64,000 bases of DNA from Paragonimus westermani (taxonomy: Eukaryota > Platyhelminthes > Trematoda > Plagiorchiida > Troglotrematidae), in the NCBI GenBank assembly GCA_008508345.1, contig QNGE01000415.1, positions 1-64,000 of the forward strand, written 5' to 3'. Under the pieces are notes generated by a model. It saw only the letters and a list, made by a program, of their open reading frames with translations, did not search any database and was not told the origin of the DNA. The number at the start of each line of letters is the position of its first letter. The first letter of the stretch is position 1. Of this stretch, positions 13,721 to 23,000 are shown piece by piece. The translations under genes were made by a program, and so were the position numbers.

Positions 13721-14595
13721 CAGTCGGTCAATAACGTGTCAAATTTCACTTTGTAAGCCTACCTGTTTAATCAAGAAAGTGCAGTTTTTACGAACACTAT
13801 CCCTGTGTTTGTATATATACCGGTTGTGTTATAAAGGTATTTAATCAAACATCCTCCGACCTTCATCCTTTCGGTTTGTATATCAACACGAACGGTGAAG
13901 TCTAATCCACTTGCGGTAACATGTGAACGCAACCAATCGTTGACCTTGTTCATTGTAACATGCCTGTCCCTGTACAGATTATACCAAATATGCAGGGGGA
14001 TTACATCTAAGCGGATGTGACAAGAAATGGTTGTGCGCACCTACTATTCATCTATGATGAGTAGGCGAACAATGTTCACACGAATCCCTAACTTATTCTC
14101 TTCGGTTTACGCAGAATAAGTGAGATAGGGAGCCATACGTCAGTCATGTAGTCATTTACCCATCAGTGCGTTTATGCTTTTCGTTATTTTGACAATCCTT
14201 CTTGGATGCCGCCGTCGTTGGTCATATAAACATATTCATGCATACACAGAGGTGAATTTCAAATCCTCCAGAAGCGGCTACCAGTCTGTGAACCCACTGT
14301 GTTATCCACGGCTGTGTACAACAGCAGAACTCAGGGGATCTATCACAGTAAATTGGGGTGTCAATAACTTCTGTGTGCAGTGTTCGACAAAAATCTACTT
14401 TACTTCAGGTGGTTAGACGTTATCCAAAAAATATGAGATACCTCGCAACCAGGCTTTGACAGATTCTTGAACCTACTGATGTTTAGGCGATTTAAATGAT
14501 TATTGCATGTGAGCAGATTGGGTGGGAAGATAGTCCCAAAGTAGCCAACCTACGACTAGTTTGAAGCAGGCAAGCGAAATCCCGACTAGAAGTGA
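13721..14595. other. Non-coding flank of the Gypsy element
   Basis: No supported gene or repeat. The five bases next to the element's low-coordinate LTR are AGTGA (14591-14595). They do not match the CAAGG on the far side (19135-19139). Confidence 0.6.
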
Positions 14596-14903
14596 TGTGT
14601 CCGCAAAAGACGCTTAGCCAGCAAGTTAGTTTATTGCGCAAACTTCCGTATAGGCCATGTCAAAAACTAAACCACAAACGCGTACACTCATTTCCACGAC
14701 AGACATGTACTCACATACATTGGGTGACAGTACGTTGTCATTCGCCTTGGTGAAAGTTCTCACAGCATGTACACACTGTTCCGATAGTCTCTTCTTGTCC
14801 GTCTTGTTCGAGGCTTGTCCGCTTGTTCCTGAATGTCCCCTGTGGGTGATACACTTCTTGTGAGTAGTATACTACTCAAAACGAAACCGCCTGTTATACA
14901 ACA
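14596..14903 (-). repeat. 3' LTR of the Gypsy element
   Basis: 308 bp on the minus strand, starting TGTTGTATAACAGGC next to the polypurine tract and ending GCGGACACA. It aligns along its whole length with 18837-19134, with about 20 substitutions plus a 9-10 base insertion near its end (around 14605-14613). It contains an 18-bp perfect palindrome (14861-14878), which is the core of the 24-bp palindrome seen in sister LTRs. Confidence 0.92.
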
Positions 14904-14917
14904 CTCCTCCCCCTTCT
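14904..14917 (-). other. Polypurine tract for plus-strand priming
   Basis: On the minus strand this reads AGAAGGGGGAGGAG and directly abuts the TGTTG of the 3' LTR, the expected place for the RNase H-resistant primer of plus-strand synthesis. The sister copy has a 13-purine version at the same position (41942-41954). Confidence 0.85.
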
Positions 14918-14943
14918 GAGGTTCTCTGGTTCCTTTGCATTCG

Positions 14944-17900
14944 TCAACGAATCCTCTCCGATCGACGCGGTGTTTCCTCCCGGATTATTGGTCTTCTGGT
15001 TGGTCGCGCCGGCATCTCCTGCCACGTTGCTAACTCACTGGCGTGCACTCGTTTCGTCTCGCCGTCCTTCTTGATCGTGTATACTGGGCCCCGTCTGGAT
15101 ATTACCAAATACGGACCTTTCCATTTAGGCAAAAGTTTTCTTGATCCTGGCCCGCTGGCACCCGTGTTCCGATGGTCTCGATATTTCACCCGTTCTCTTA
15201 GGTTGAACATTCTAGTCTTGTCAAACCGTTGCCTTGCGGATTGCTCCTTTGTGCTTGCCTGCGATGCTTTCAGATTTCGTTTGGCTCCTTCTCTTTCGGT
15301 AACCAATTCTTCAGTGAAATCAATGCACTCTGACCATACTCCAATGTCCTGATCCACCGGAAGTCGAGGGGTTCTACCGTACATCAATTGAAATGGAGAT
15401 TTCTTCGTGCTCGCCTGCACAGACGCCCGGTAGGCCAATAACACTAGTGGCAACGCAGACTCCCAGTCTCCTCCTTTGGCTGATAACCATTCTTTGACCG
15501 TTCGGTTGTTACGCTCAGTTAGGCCATTCGTTTGTGGGTGATACGGCGTCGTTCGGATGCGCTTGATTCCCAGTTGTTGCATGCGTGTTCGAAACTCATC
15601 GCTTTCGAAGCATGGTCCCTGATCCGTCAAGATCGCCTTTGGTACACCGTGGTTTGCTACAATGTGCTTCATCACCATATCTCCCACCGTAGATGCTTTC
15701 TGATCCGGAACGCCAGTCGCTTCGATCCAACGGGTAAAGTGTTCCGTCATGACCAGAACGTACTGGTTACCGCGGGCGCTCAGTGGAAATGGGCCCATAA
15801 GATCCATCGACCAGAGTTCACCGATTTCGGAGACTGGTATTGGTTGTAAGGGCTGTTGGGCTCCCCGATTGTCGCTTTTCAGTAACTGACACTGTTGGCA
15901 TGCAAGCACGTAAGTTGTCACATCCTCTTTCATTTTCGGCCAATATGCTCTTTGTTGCAACAGATCGTACGTCCTAGTGCATCCGGTGTGTGCCATTTCA
16001 TGGCAGTCTGCCACCACTTTCCTCCTCAGTTGTCTCGGGATGACTACCACGCACGGGTGCCCAACGCCACGCTGCCATGTCAATACGCCTGCACTGTTTA
16101 AGCCAACTCTTTTCCATTGGGATGCGATTATTTTCAGCTCCTCATCCTTAGTATTTGTGGGGATTCTCACGCCTCTTGCCAGAGCTTCAATCACTTTCCG
16201 GAGGACCTTATCTTGACGTTGTAGGCGTACTAGCGTTTGTGGGTCCTGCTCCATTATTAAGCCGTTGACTCCAACGGTCACTTTGGGGAGTTCGTCGTCT
16301 ACTTGTGGTCGAGAAAGAAAATCCGCGACGCAATTGCTCAAACCAGGCACATGGTTGATCGTGAAGTCATATTCCTGTAAACGTAATGCCCATCGGGCTA
16401 ATTTGCCTCTCGGGTCCCTCGCAGTCATGATCCATTCCAGGGGTTTGTGATCCGTCTCCACGTGGAACTGTTGACCCAACAGGTATGGCCTCCACTTGTC
16501 CAGTGCCCAGACGATTGCCAAACATTCCTTTTCAATAGTCGAATATTTCTGCTCCGTTGGAGTCAGGACTCTGCTGGCATACTCGATTACTCCTTCCTTT
16601 TGCTTGAGTACTGCCCCAATGCCACGGTCACTGGCATCTGTTGCTACGATGAACGTTTCTTTTGTGTTCGGTAGTTTCAACGTCAGTTGTTGCTCGTTCA
16701 TCGCTTGTTGCACTCGCTTGAACGCCCTCTGGGCATCGTCGGTCCATTCAAATTTCTTGTCTTTTCGAAGGAGTTCGTACAATGGCGATGCAATGGAGTG
16801 AAAATTTTTCACGAACCGACTGTAGTACCCCGCTTGACCCAAAAATTGTCTCAGGGTTCGTTTGGAATTCGGAGCCACGGCCTCTCTAATTGTCAGTATT
16901 TTCTCCGGCAGAGGCTTGATTTCACCTTGACCCACCTTGTGTCCCAGTAACACCACCGATGATCGTCCGAGCTGTGACTTATCAGCATTGATCCGCAGTC
17001 CTGAGTTCTTAATGCGATTCAAGACAGCATCTATATGGGCAGCATGTTCCGATTCCGTGTTGCTGTATATTACGATATCATCTCCGTATACCGCCACATT
17101 ATCCAGTCGTTTTACCAGCTGAACCATCAGGCGCCGAAATGTGAACGGTGCCCCGGATAGGCCAAACGGCATGCGCTTGAACTGATACTGTTTTTCGCCT
17201 ACCGTGAATGCGGTCTTCTCACGATCTGTGGGTTTAATTGGTACTTGCCAGTATCCGGAGCGTAAGTCCAAAACTGTGAACAATTTCGCCTGCTGTAGCT
17301 TGTCAAAAATATCAGCGACGGACGGTATTGGTACGACTGTATTCTGTGTTACCTCATTCAGCCGTCTAAAATCCACACAAAAGCGGTACTTCCCGTTGGA
17401 CTTCTTCACCAGGAGAACAGGCGAGTTGTACGGACTGTTGGCTTCTTCGATAACATCCTCGCTCAGCATGTTCTGTATTTGTCTCCTCAATTCCTCCTCA
17501 AGATGAACCGGTATCCTGCGGGGCCCGTGAGGTCGAAATGTTCCGGTTGTTGGTATTTCATGGGCAATCCAGTTGCAAAATCCGTACGGATCATCGTCAG
17601 TCGTAAATACTTCCGCGTATTTCTCGACCGTGGACTGGAGCAGGGGGGCTGTGCAACTGGGGGTTTTAACCTTGCGTACTTGGTTGACGCTATCCTTTCG
17701 CTGTCCTATGAGCGTCAGGGAGCCATACTTGGTTGACAACTTCTTGAGCTTCAAGTCAATCACGGCATCTGTTGCAGCGAGGAAATCGGCTCCGAGTATC
17801 GTTTGCCTGGTTTCTGGGGACACAATGAAACGGTGCTTTACGATATGGCCGCCGATACGTACCCCACATTCTTTCACACCGTCAACCAGTAGACTATGAC

Positions 17901-18873
17901 CTCCAACCGTCTTGATCATCATGGATGTCGGTTCTAGGTTTTGCTTTTCGGCACGAGCAATCAACGAAATAGCTGCCCCTGTATCGACTAAACACTGTTC
18001 TACCTCTCCATCAACTTCAACCCTTGTATGTACGGCCCCCTTCTCAATCGCTCCCATTACTAGTTGACCCGCCCAACAAAAAGAACAATCACGAAACACT
18101 TTATTTTTAGACCTCTGAGACCGCCGGATTGGGCAATCCTTCTTCCAATGTCCTTTTTTTCCACAGATGAAGCAGCCTCCTGGTTGATCGTTCTTCCGTG
18201 CTGCTGTTTTCAGGGCAGCTACATCCGCTGCGAGTTGCTCCATTGCCTTCTGCATTACCTCCAATGTCTTCTTGTCCGTATTGCTGTTTGAATCCACTGA
18301 GGCCACGGACATTACTGCCAACTCCCGTGTCACCTTCGCCAGATCGTCAAGGTCCATCGGCCGGGCGACATGGGCAATACGGACTTGGTCGCGAACCTCC
18401 ATCGGGAGACCTTCAATAAACTGCTCCGTTAACAACTGCCGTCGTGATTCTTGATCCAATCCTGGCAGAGCCCTGTCCAGCAAACCTTGCAGAGTGGTGG
18501 CAAACACGGACGGGTCCGCTCCTTGTCCAAGCCTGGCCGCCTTGAACCGCCGCATGGCCTCCTGGCGGTCGGCCGGGCTGTCAAACGCAGCCACCAGCGT
18601 CTCCTTCGCAGCGGCCCACTCCATCTTCGCAGGGCCTCTTCGCGCTGCGTCCAGCACCACCTTCGCCCTGCCCTTCACCAGCGTCCGCAGGGCAGCCAGC
18701 TTCCCACGGTCGGTCTTGACTCCGACCACTTCGGCCACGTCCTCCAAGTCCTCCAGGAACGTTCGGACGTCTCCATCTTCGAACGGCTGTGGCCAGGGAA
18801 TCCTCATCCTCGCATCCTGTTCATGGCACCAGTCGTTGTGTCCGCCTGGCCAGCAAGTTGGTTTACTGCGCAA
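14944..18873 (-). CDS. Gag-Pol polyprotein of Ty3/Gypsy retrotransposon
   Basis: 1309 codons without interruption, with gag and pol in one frame. The first Met lies inside the 5' LTR. Met23 (codon 18807-18805), just past the primer-binding site, is the likelier start. Seen in order: capsid-like Gag, helical and Arg/Leu/Asp-rich (about 25-190); one CCHC zinc knuckle (C234-C247); aspartic protease with DTGA (297-300) and GADF (361); reverse transcriptase with D536 and YGDD (596-599); RNase H with ATDAS (744) and TDHKPLEW (807); integrase zinc domain H958, H962, C992, C995; catalytic triad D1024, D1084, E1120 with 35 residues between the last two; GPY/F-type module from W1251. No chromodomain follows; the C-terminus is Arg/Pro-rich. 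All catalytic residues are present, so the proteins may be functional. The sister copy at 42 kb reads past this stop position toward the polypurine tract. Confidence 0.95.
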   Translation of the reverse strand: MRSKPTCWPGGHNDWCHEQDARMRIPWPQPFEDGDVRTFLEDLEDVAEVVGVKTDRGKLAALRTLVKGRAKVVLDAARRGPAKMEWAAAKETLVAAFDSPADRQEAMRRFKAARLGQGADPSVFATTLQGLLDRALPGLDQESRRQLLTEQFIEGLPMEVRDQVRIAHVARPMDLDDLAKVTRELAVMSVASVDSNSNTDKKTLEVMQKAMEQLAADVAALKTAARKNDQPGGCFICGKKGHWKKDCPIRRSQRSKNKVFRDCSFCWAGQLVMGAIEKGAVHTRVEVDGEVEQCLVDTGAAISLIARAEKQNLEPTSMMIKTVGGHSLLVDGVKECGVRIGGHIVKHRFIVSPETRQTILGADFLAATDAVIDLKLKKLSTKYGSLTLIGQRKDSVNQVRKVKTPSCTAPLLQSTVEKYAEVFTTDDDPYGFCNWIAHEIPTTGTFRPHGPRRIPVHLEEELRRQIQNMLSEDVIEEANSPYNSPVLLVKKSNGKYRFCVDFRRLNEVTQNTVVPIPSVADIFDKLQQAKLFTVLDLRSGYWQVPIKPTDREKTAFTVGEKQYQFKRMPFGLSGAPFTFRRLMVQLVKRLDNVAVYGDDIVIYSNTESEHAAHIDAVLNRIKNSGLRINADKSQLGRSSVVLLGHKVGQGEIKPLPEKILTIREAVAPNSKRTLRQFLGQAGYYSRFVKNFHSIASPLYELLRKDKKFEWTDDAQRAFKRVQQAMNEQQLTLKLPNTKETFIVATDASDRGIGAVLKQKEGVIEYASRVLTPTEQKYSTIEKECLAIVWALDKWRPYLLGQQFHVETDHKPLEWIMTARDPRGKLARWALRLQEYDFTINHVPGLSNCVADFLSRPQVDDELPKVTVGVNGLIMEQDPQTLVRLQRQDKVLRKVIEALARGVRIPTNTKDEELKIIASQWKRVGLNSAGVLTWQRGVGHPCVVVIPRQLRRKVVADCHEMAHTGCTRTYDLLQQRAYWPKMKEDVTTYVLACQQCQLLKSDNRGAQQPLQPIPVSEIGELWSMDLMGPFPLSARGNQYVLVMTEHFTRWIEATGVPDQKASTVGDMVMKHIVANHGVPKAILTDQGPCFESDEFRTRMQQLGIKRIRTTPYHPQTNGLTERNNRTVKEWLSAKGGDWESALPLVLLAYRASVQASTKKSPFQLMYGRTPRLPVDQDIGVWSECIDFTEELVTEREGAKRNLKASQASTKEQSARQRFDKTRMFNLRERVKYRDHRNTGASGPGSRKLLPKWKGPYLVISRRGPVYTIKKDGETKRVHASELATWQEMPARPTRRPIIREETPRRSERIR
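18814..18831 (-). other. Primer-binding site (tRNA primer)
   Basis: On the minus strand, five bases after the LTR end (spacer 18832-18836), the sequence begins TGGTGCCATGAACAGG. TGG pairs with the universal CCA end of a tRNA, as expected for minus-strand priming. I cannot assign the tRNA species with confidence. Confidence 0.65.
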
Positions 18874-19134
18874 ACTTCCGTACAGGTCATGTCAAAACCA
18901 AACCACAAACGCGTACACTCATTTCCACGACATACATGCATTCACATACATTGGGTGACAGTACGTTGTCATTCGCCTTGGTGAAAGTTCTCACAGCATG
19001 TACACACTGTTCCGATAGTCTCTTCTTGTCCGTCTTGTTCGAGGCTTGTCCTTTTGTTCCTGAATGTCCCCTGTGGGTGATACAGTACTTGTGAGTAATA
19101 TACTACTCACAACGAAATTGCCCGTTGTACAACA
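18837..19134 (-). repeat. 5' LTR of the Gypsy element
   Basis: 298 bp, starting TGTTGTACAACGGGC (from 19134 downward) and ending GCGGACACA at 18837. It pairs with the 3' LTR at 14596-14903. The palindrome at 19089-19112 has one mismatched position pair. The flanking bases on the high side are CAAGG, with no match on the other side of the element. Confidence 0.92.
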
Positions 19135-19734
19135 CAAGGACTTGGGCCAGTATGATGTTTTGCAGATAATTTTCGCTCTGTAATGCTGATTTAAACCACG
19201 GAAAGATATGGCCATAAATTAGACTGCTAAGATAAATGCGAGCTGGATTGATGACAATCTGAGACTGTAAATCTGGACGGACGACATTTAAAGGAGCTGT
19301 CGGTATCGCAGACTGAACCGGCGTAGCCACCTGCCACCGAAAAATGTTGCGAGTGCGCCGCCTTTATTGAACAGTGAGTCACCGACGCATCCAAAGCAGG
19401 CGGTCATCACGAAGGCTGTGTTTACACTGAGTGAAAACAAGCCAACTTGTTTCAATCTCCTGCATTCTTGAAACCTGTCGACCTTTCAGCTACTACACTG
19501 AGCAGTTTCGTTGCTATTCATAACGTAAATACAAATTAGTTCATATATTTTTTTATCTTCCATTTCGTTTCGTTTGAATTTTTCTGAGACATTTCTGAAC
19601 CATCGGTCCCAAAACATTGTTTGTTTACACCACTCACAGTAGTAATCCGTCCATTCGATAAACACCTTTTTGCTTGTCAGGATTCATGACTTAGATCCGA
19701 CCGTCAGAGAATCGCGTATTTTTTGTCACAAGAC

Positions 19735-19850
19735 CATTACTGATAAACAGTGCTGTGTGGTCTTTGTTTGCAGGCTCCCCAATCTTACTCCTTCCGGTTT
19801 GCGCTGGATATGGGGCGTGTTGTTAAAAGCGCAAGGTTGGTGCGAACTAG
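19735..19850 (+). repeat. Degenerate dispersed repeat, copy 1
   Basis: The segment around 19780-19850 aligns with about 52760-52850. Shared blocks include 'ctccttccggtttgcgctgg' here versus 'ttccttcgggtttacactag' there, then a shared block ending 'gtgttgtt' and a 'ttggtgc' block. Family unknown and non-coding as seen. Confidence 0.4.
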
Positions 19851-20045
19851 TTTACTGCACTGTTTTATTCTATTCATTTAGTGCTACTTTGAACAACCAG
19901 TAGTGCATATTGCGTGCCGTCGGACCCTTTCGTTTTGTTGTAGCCTAACTGTCTATCCTCACTAAAGTCGCGTAAAACCCATTGAATTTAGTGTCCTTCA
20001 CCAACTGTAACTTCGAACTTCTCACATAGAAACATTGTCTTACAT

Positions 20046-20095
20046 GTCACGGTATAGTATGTTTCTGGAGTACATGACATGCCACATACCGTGAC
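20046..20095. other. Hairpin with perfect 10-base arms
   Basis: GTCACGGTAT at 20046-20055 and its exact reverse complement ATACCGTGAC at 20086-20095, with a 30-base loop. No gene lies next to it. It may be a remnant of a small inverted-repeat element or chance. Confidence 0.45.
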
Positions 20096-23000
20096 GGATT
20101 ATAGAGTGCTGCAAGAGGTTAGGGACAGGTCAACCCACACTGTGGCGCTAACGCTCCAGTTTACTCACGCAACCATCGCCTAACCCACTCTATCATTCAC
20201 ATTAGTAATTTTTGTGCCAATTTTGATCTGAATTTCCGAAAATGTCCAGTTATTAGCCTATTGACTGTTATTGTCAGATGTAGTTTTGATAACCAGATGC
20301 ATTGGATTTGGTAATTACATTTAGATTTGAGTGCTGAACTGGTGAAACAAATAAAGTTGTCCACCAGCGTAGATTCCTCGTTGGCTAAACAGGGAATGTT
20401 GCTGGTGAGGTGCTGTTAGACAGTGGTCTTTTTGCAATCACTGCATATAACTAGCAGGTTCATTTCTGTTCCCACTTGCTGCTATTTTCATCGTAGTAGC
20501 GGATGGCATTTGCTTCCTTCTGGTCTGTCTGTTCACAACAACCTCTTTTTAATATAAGAACACAAAAATACCTAAAACCTGAAGGCATAAAGGCTAACCC
20601 CGGTCACACGATCAACTGATGTGATTTGATGAGACGCATAGGTACCGCTTTGTTCGAATTATATGTAACTGTGGCGTGTTTACCATCAGTCCTAACATCT
20701 TATAACTGTTGGAAATGATCACCCGAGAGCCAAGTTGATAGAACTGTGAAATCAGATGAATCAGTTAAATTGCAGCAAGTACTCATTTATTAGTCCGAGC
20801 CTACCCAATTTGATGCAACCCAGTCACTCGTAACTACGCTTTCAATCGTTAAACTGAGGCAAACCGTGACGCGTATATCCTGAAATTCAAGCCAGACATC
20901 GAGATTCCCGGATCACTAGAGTCACTTTGGTGGAATGAATATACTGTCCATCTCTCCTCGTTGAGACTATTTCTCCTAGTCCACTGTTTGTTGTGGTGCG
21001 ACTGTAATGTGCTTGATAGGTACTGGCTGGGTTTTTGTTCGCTTCTTAATCCGAGAGCTTTTGTTTCGCAAGTTTTTCCACTATTAAATTCCTGAAACGG
21101 AAAGTCTTCCCGGACTTACCTGTTTTTGTAAAACCGTCGAACAAAAATTCGACTGTACCTAAACATCCTCAGCTTCATTTAACCCACAGATTTATTGTAA
21201 ATCGAGTAACTCCTGAAAGACTGTTGTCTTCAAGGTGATTTATAAAAGCCGCTGAAATTTACTAAAAGCTTTTGTTAACGTACTGGACAACGGGCTCTAT
21301 TGTGTATGGATTGTTTTATTCACAGAAAAGCTTTTCTGTTTCTTCGGTCTCAATTTTTTGTGTTCAGCATGACCAGTAGGTTTAATGTCTCGCTTTCAGT
21401 ACCACGGCTTTCTGAAAGAAACGTATGACCTGCCAAGACCGAGAGATCTTTTTCGAACGGAACAAACAGACCACTGATGAATGTGAAACATGTCGTGGTT
21501 TACTGAGTTCCAAGCATTTATGCCATTCCTACGACCAGTGTTAGAACTCGTCATTACTACATAATCTTTTCATTGATGAGATTAGAACTCCGTCGACGGA
21601 TTTGCGACGCAACCGTGTTAACCATTGTACAACTGACCTCACATTAAACACGACTGAATTACCGCATGCAAACTTTTCTTTGTGAGTAATGCTCAGATTG
21701 CTTGATTGACTTCAGAGGAGAATCTGTGACTGTCCTGTTAACTCCAGTCGATGATTCGGCGACCAGTTCTTCTCTGAATTGAAATCGAGGAAGTCATTAA
21801 CCCGTTCAACAGGTTTGGCAGGATGCTAAAATAACTTGTTTACACTGTTGTATTATTCCGTCTGTCCGATACAGGTCGCCTGCTTCGAACTGTAGACTGA
21901 CAACCTAAGATATTCACGTATGCTAACTGCTCCAAAATGACAATCTACTAAGGACAAGTGAAAATTTGCGGACAGTGACTCTGAGTAATAAACGTGGACG
22001 ATTAACGCAAGAAAACGGGAGAGGACTGAGCGAAGGTAATAAAAACCGGGTGAATCTGTACGGAACTAATCTCGATAATATGGTTATATCACTTATTACT
22101 GTCCGCTATTCTAGCCAATACAGTTCGATGGGTCCCGACAAAAACAACTACGGCATTGGGGGAAAAGTTGTGGGTTTTGTGGGTGATAACGTGTTTGATA
22201 TTGCTCTATTGATCACGCGGTACAACTCTGTCAGCACAGCACCAATTGTAACTACCCGTCATCTCTTTACGCCTCCGGGATAAGTGATCCAAGCGGTAAC
22301 AATGCAAGGGTTGCTGTTGCGAACACTACCTTGGCTGCTACTCCCAAGTGGGGTCAAAATTAGGCGGGAAAAAATTGGGTTGTGGAGTGCAACGGTGTTA
22401 CTAGGTTTGCAGAACAATTAGCACATTCACTTTGGTAACCGAAGCATAGTTGAATTGTAGTCAAGCATTTCTTGCTTTCAAAATCCAAAAGTAACCTCAC
22501 AAACACCACTGAACAACTGAGGATAATGTGGCTTTCTGGATTGTTAGTAATGGTTTGGATCAATCTGTCTGGCATACTATCCGTGTCCGGATTAACGGCC
22601 TTTTCCGGTCCGAAATCAGTGCCGGAGCAGGCTGTGCTACCTGGCTGCTTGTTCATTGTACCAGTTAGGTTTGCAGTCGAGCGCCCAACGAGAACGACCA
22701 GCTGTTGGCCAACTTTTCGACCAGTCTTGTAAACTGAATAGTACTGTCAAAAGCAATTTCGTCAACAATCATTTCGTGGATGCAGTTTTTGTATAGGTAT
22801 TAGAGAGAAGAGGTTTTGGTGTCCACTTGAAACACGGAATTTATGGCCGTGCAAATGCCACACACAACAACGAATGGGATTTGTTTTTGACTTCGGAAAT
22901 TTGTTTAAAAACACGGCTAACGTACAGTAAAGTGAAGTTGGCTCTAAATTAATCAATAAAATCGTTCAGAGACTTGTGATTAGACACGTTGAAAACAACG

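Larger units (their letters stand above)
14596..19134 (-). mobile_element. Ty3/Gypsy LTR retrotransposon, structurally complete
   Basis: An element of about 4.5 kb on the minus strand. In element order it has: 5' LTR (18837-19134), a five-base spacer, a primer-binding site beginning TGGTGCC (18831 downward), a single gag-pol frame (stop at 14944), a 14-base polypurine tract (14904-14917) and the 3' LTR (14596-14903). Both LTRs begin TGTTGTA and end GGACACA, satisfying TG...CA. The domain order protease-RT-RNase H-integrase defines Ty3/Gypsy (Metaviridae-like). There is no env-like frame. Oddities are a missing target-site duplication and LTRs about 7 percent different despite an uninterrupted frame. 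Further fragments of the same family lie at 26987 and 41374-42205. Confidence 0.93.

Noticed and set aside
15071..18984. Several plus-strand open frames of 60-177 codons inside the Gypsy element
   Set aside because: They are antisense shadows of the 1309-codon gag-pol frame, whose high coding density and composition suppress stops on the other strand.
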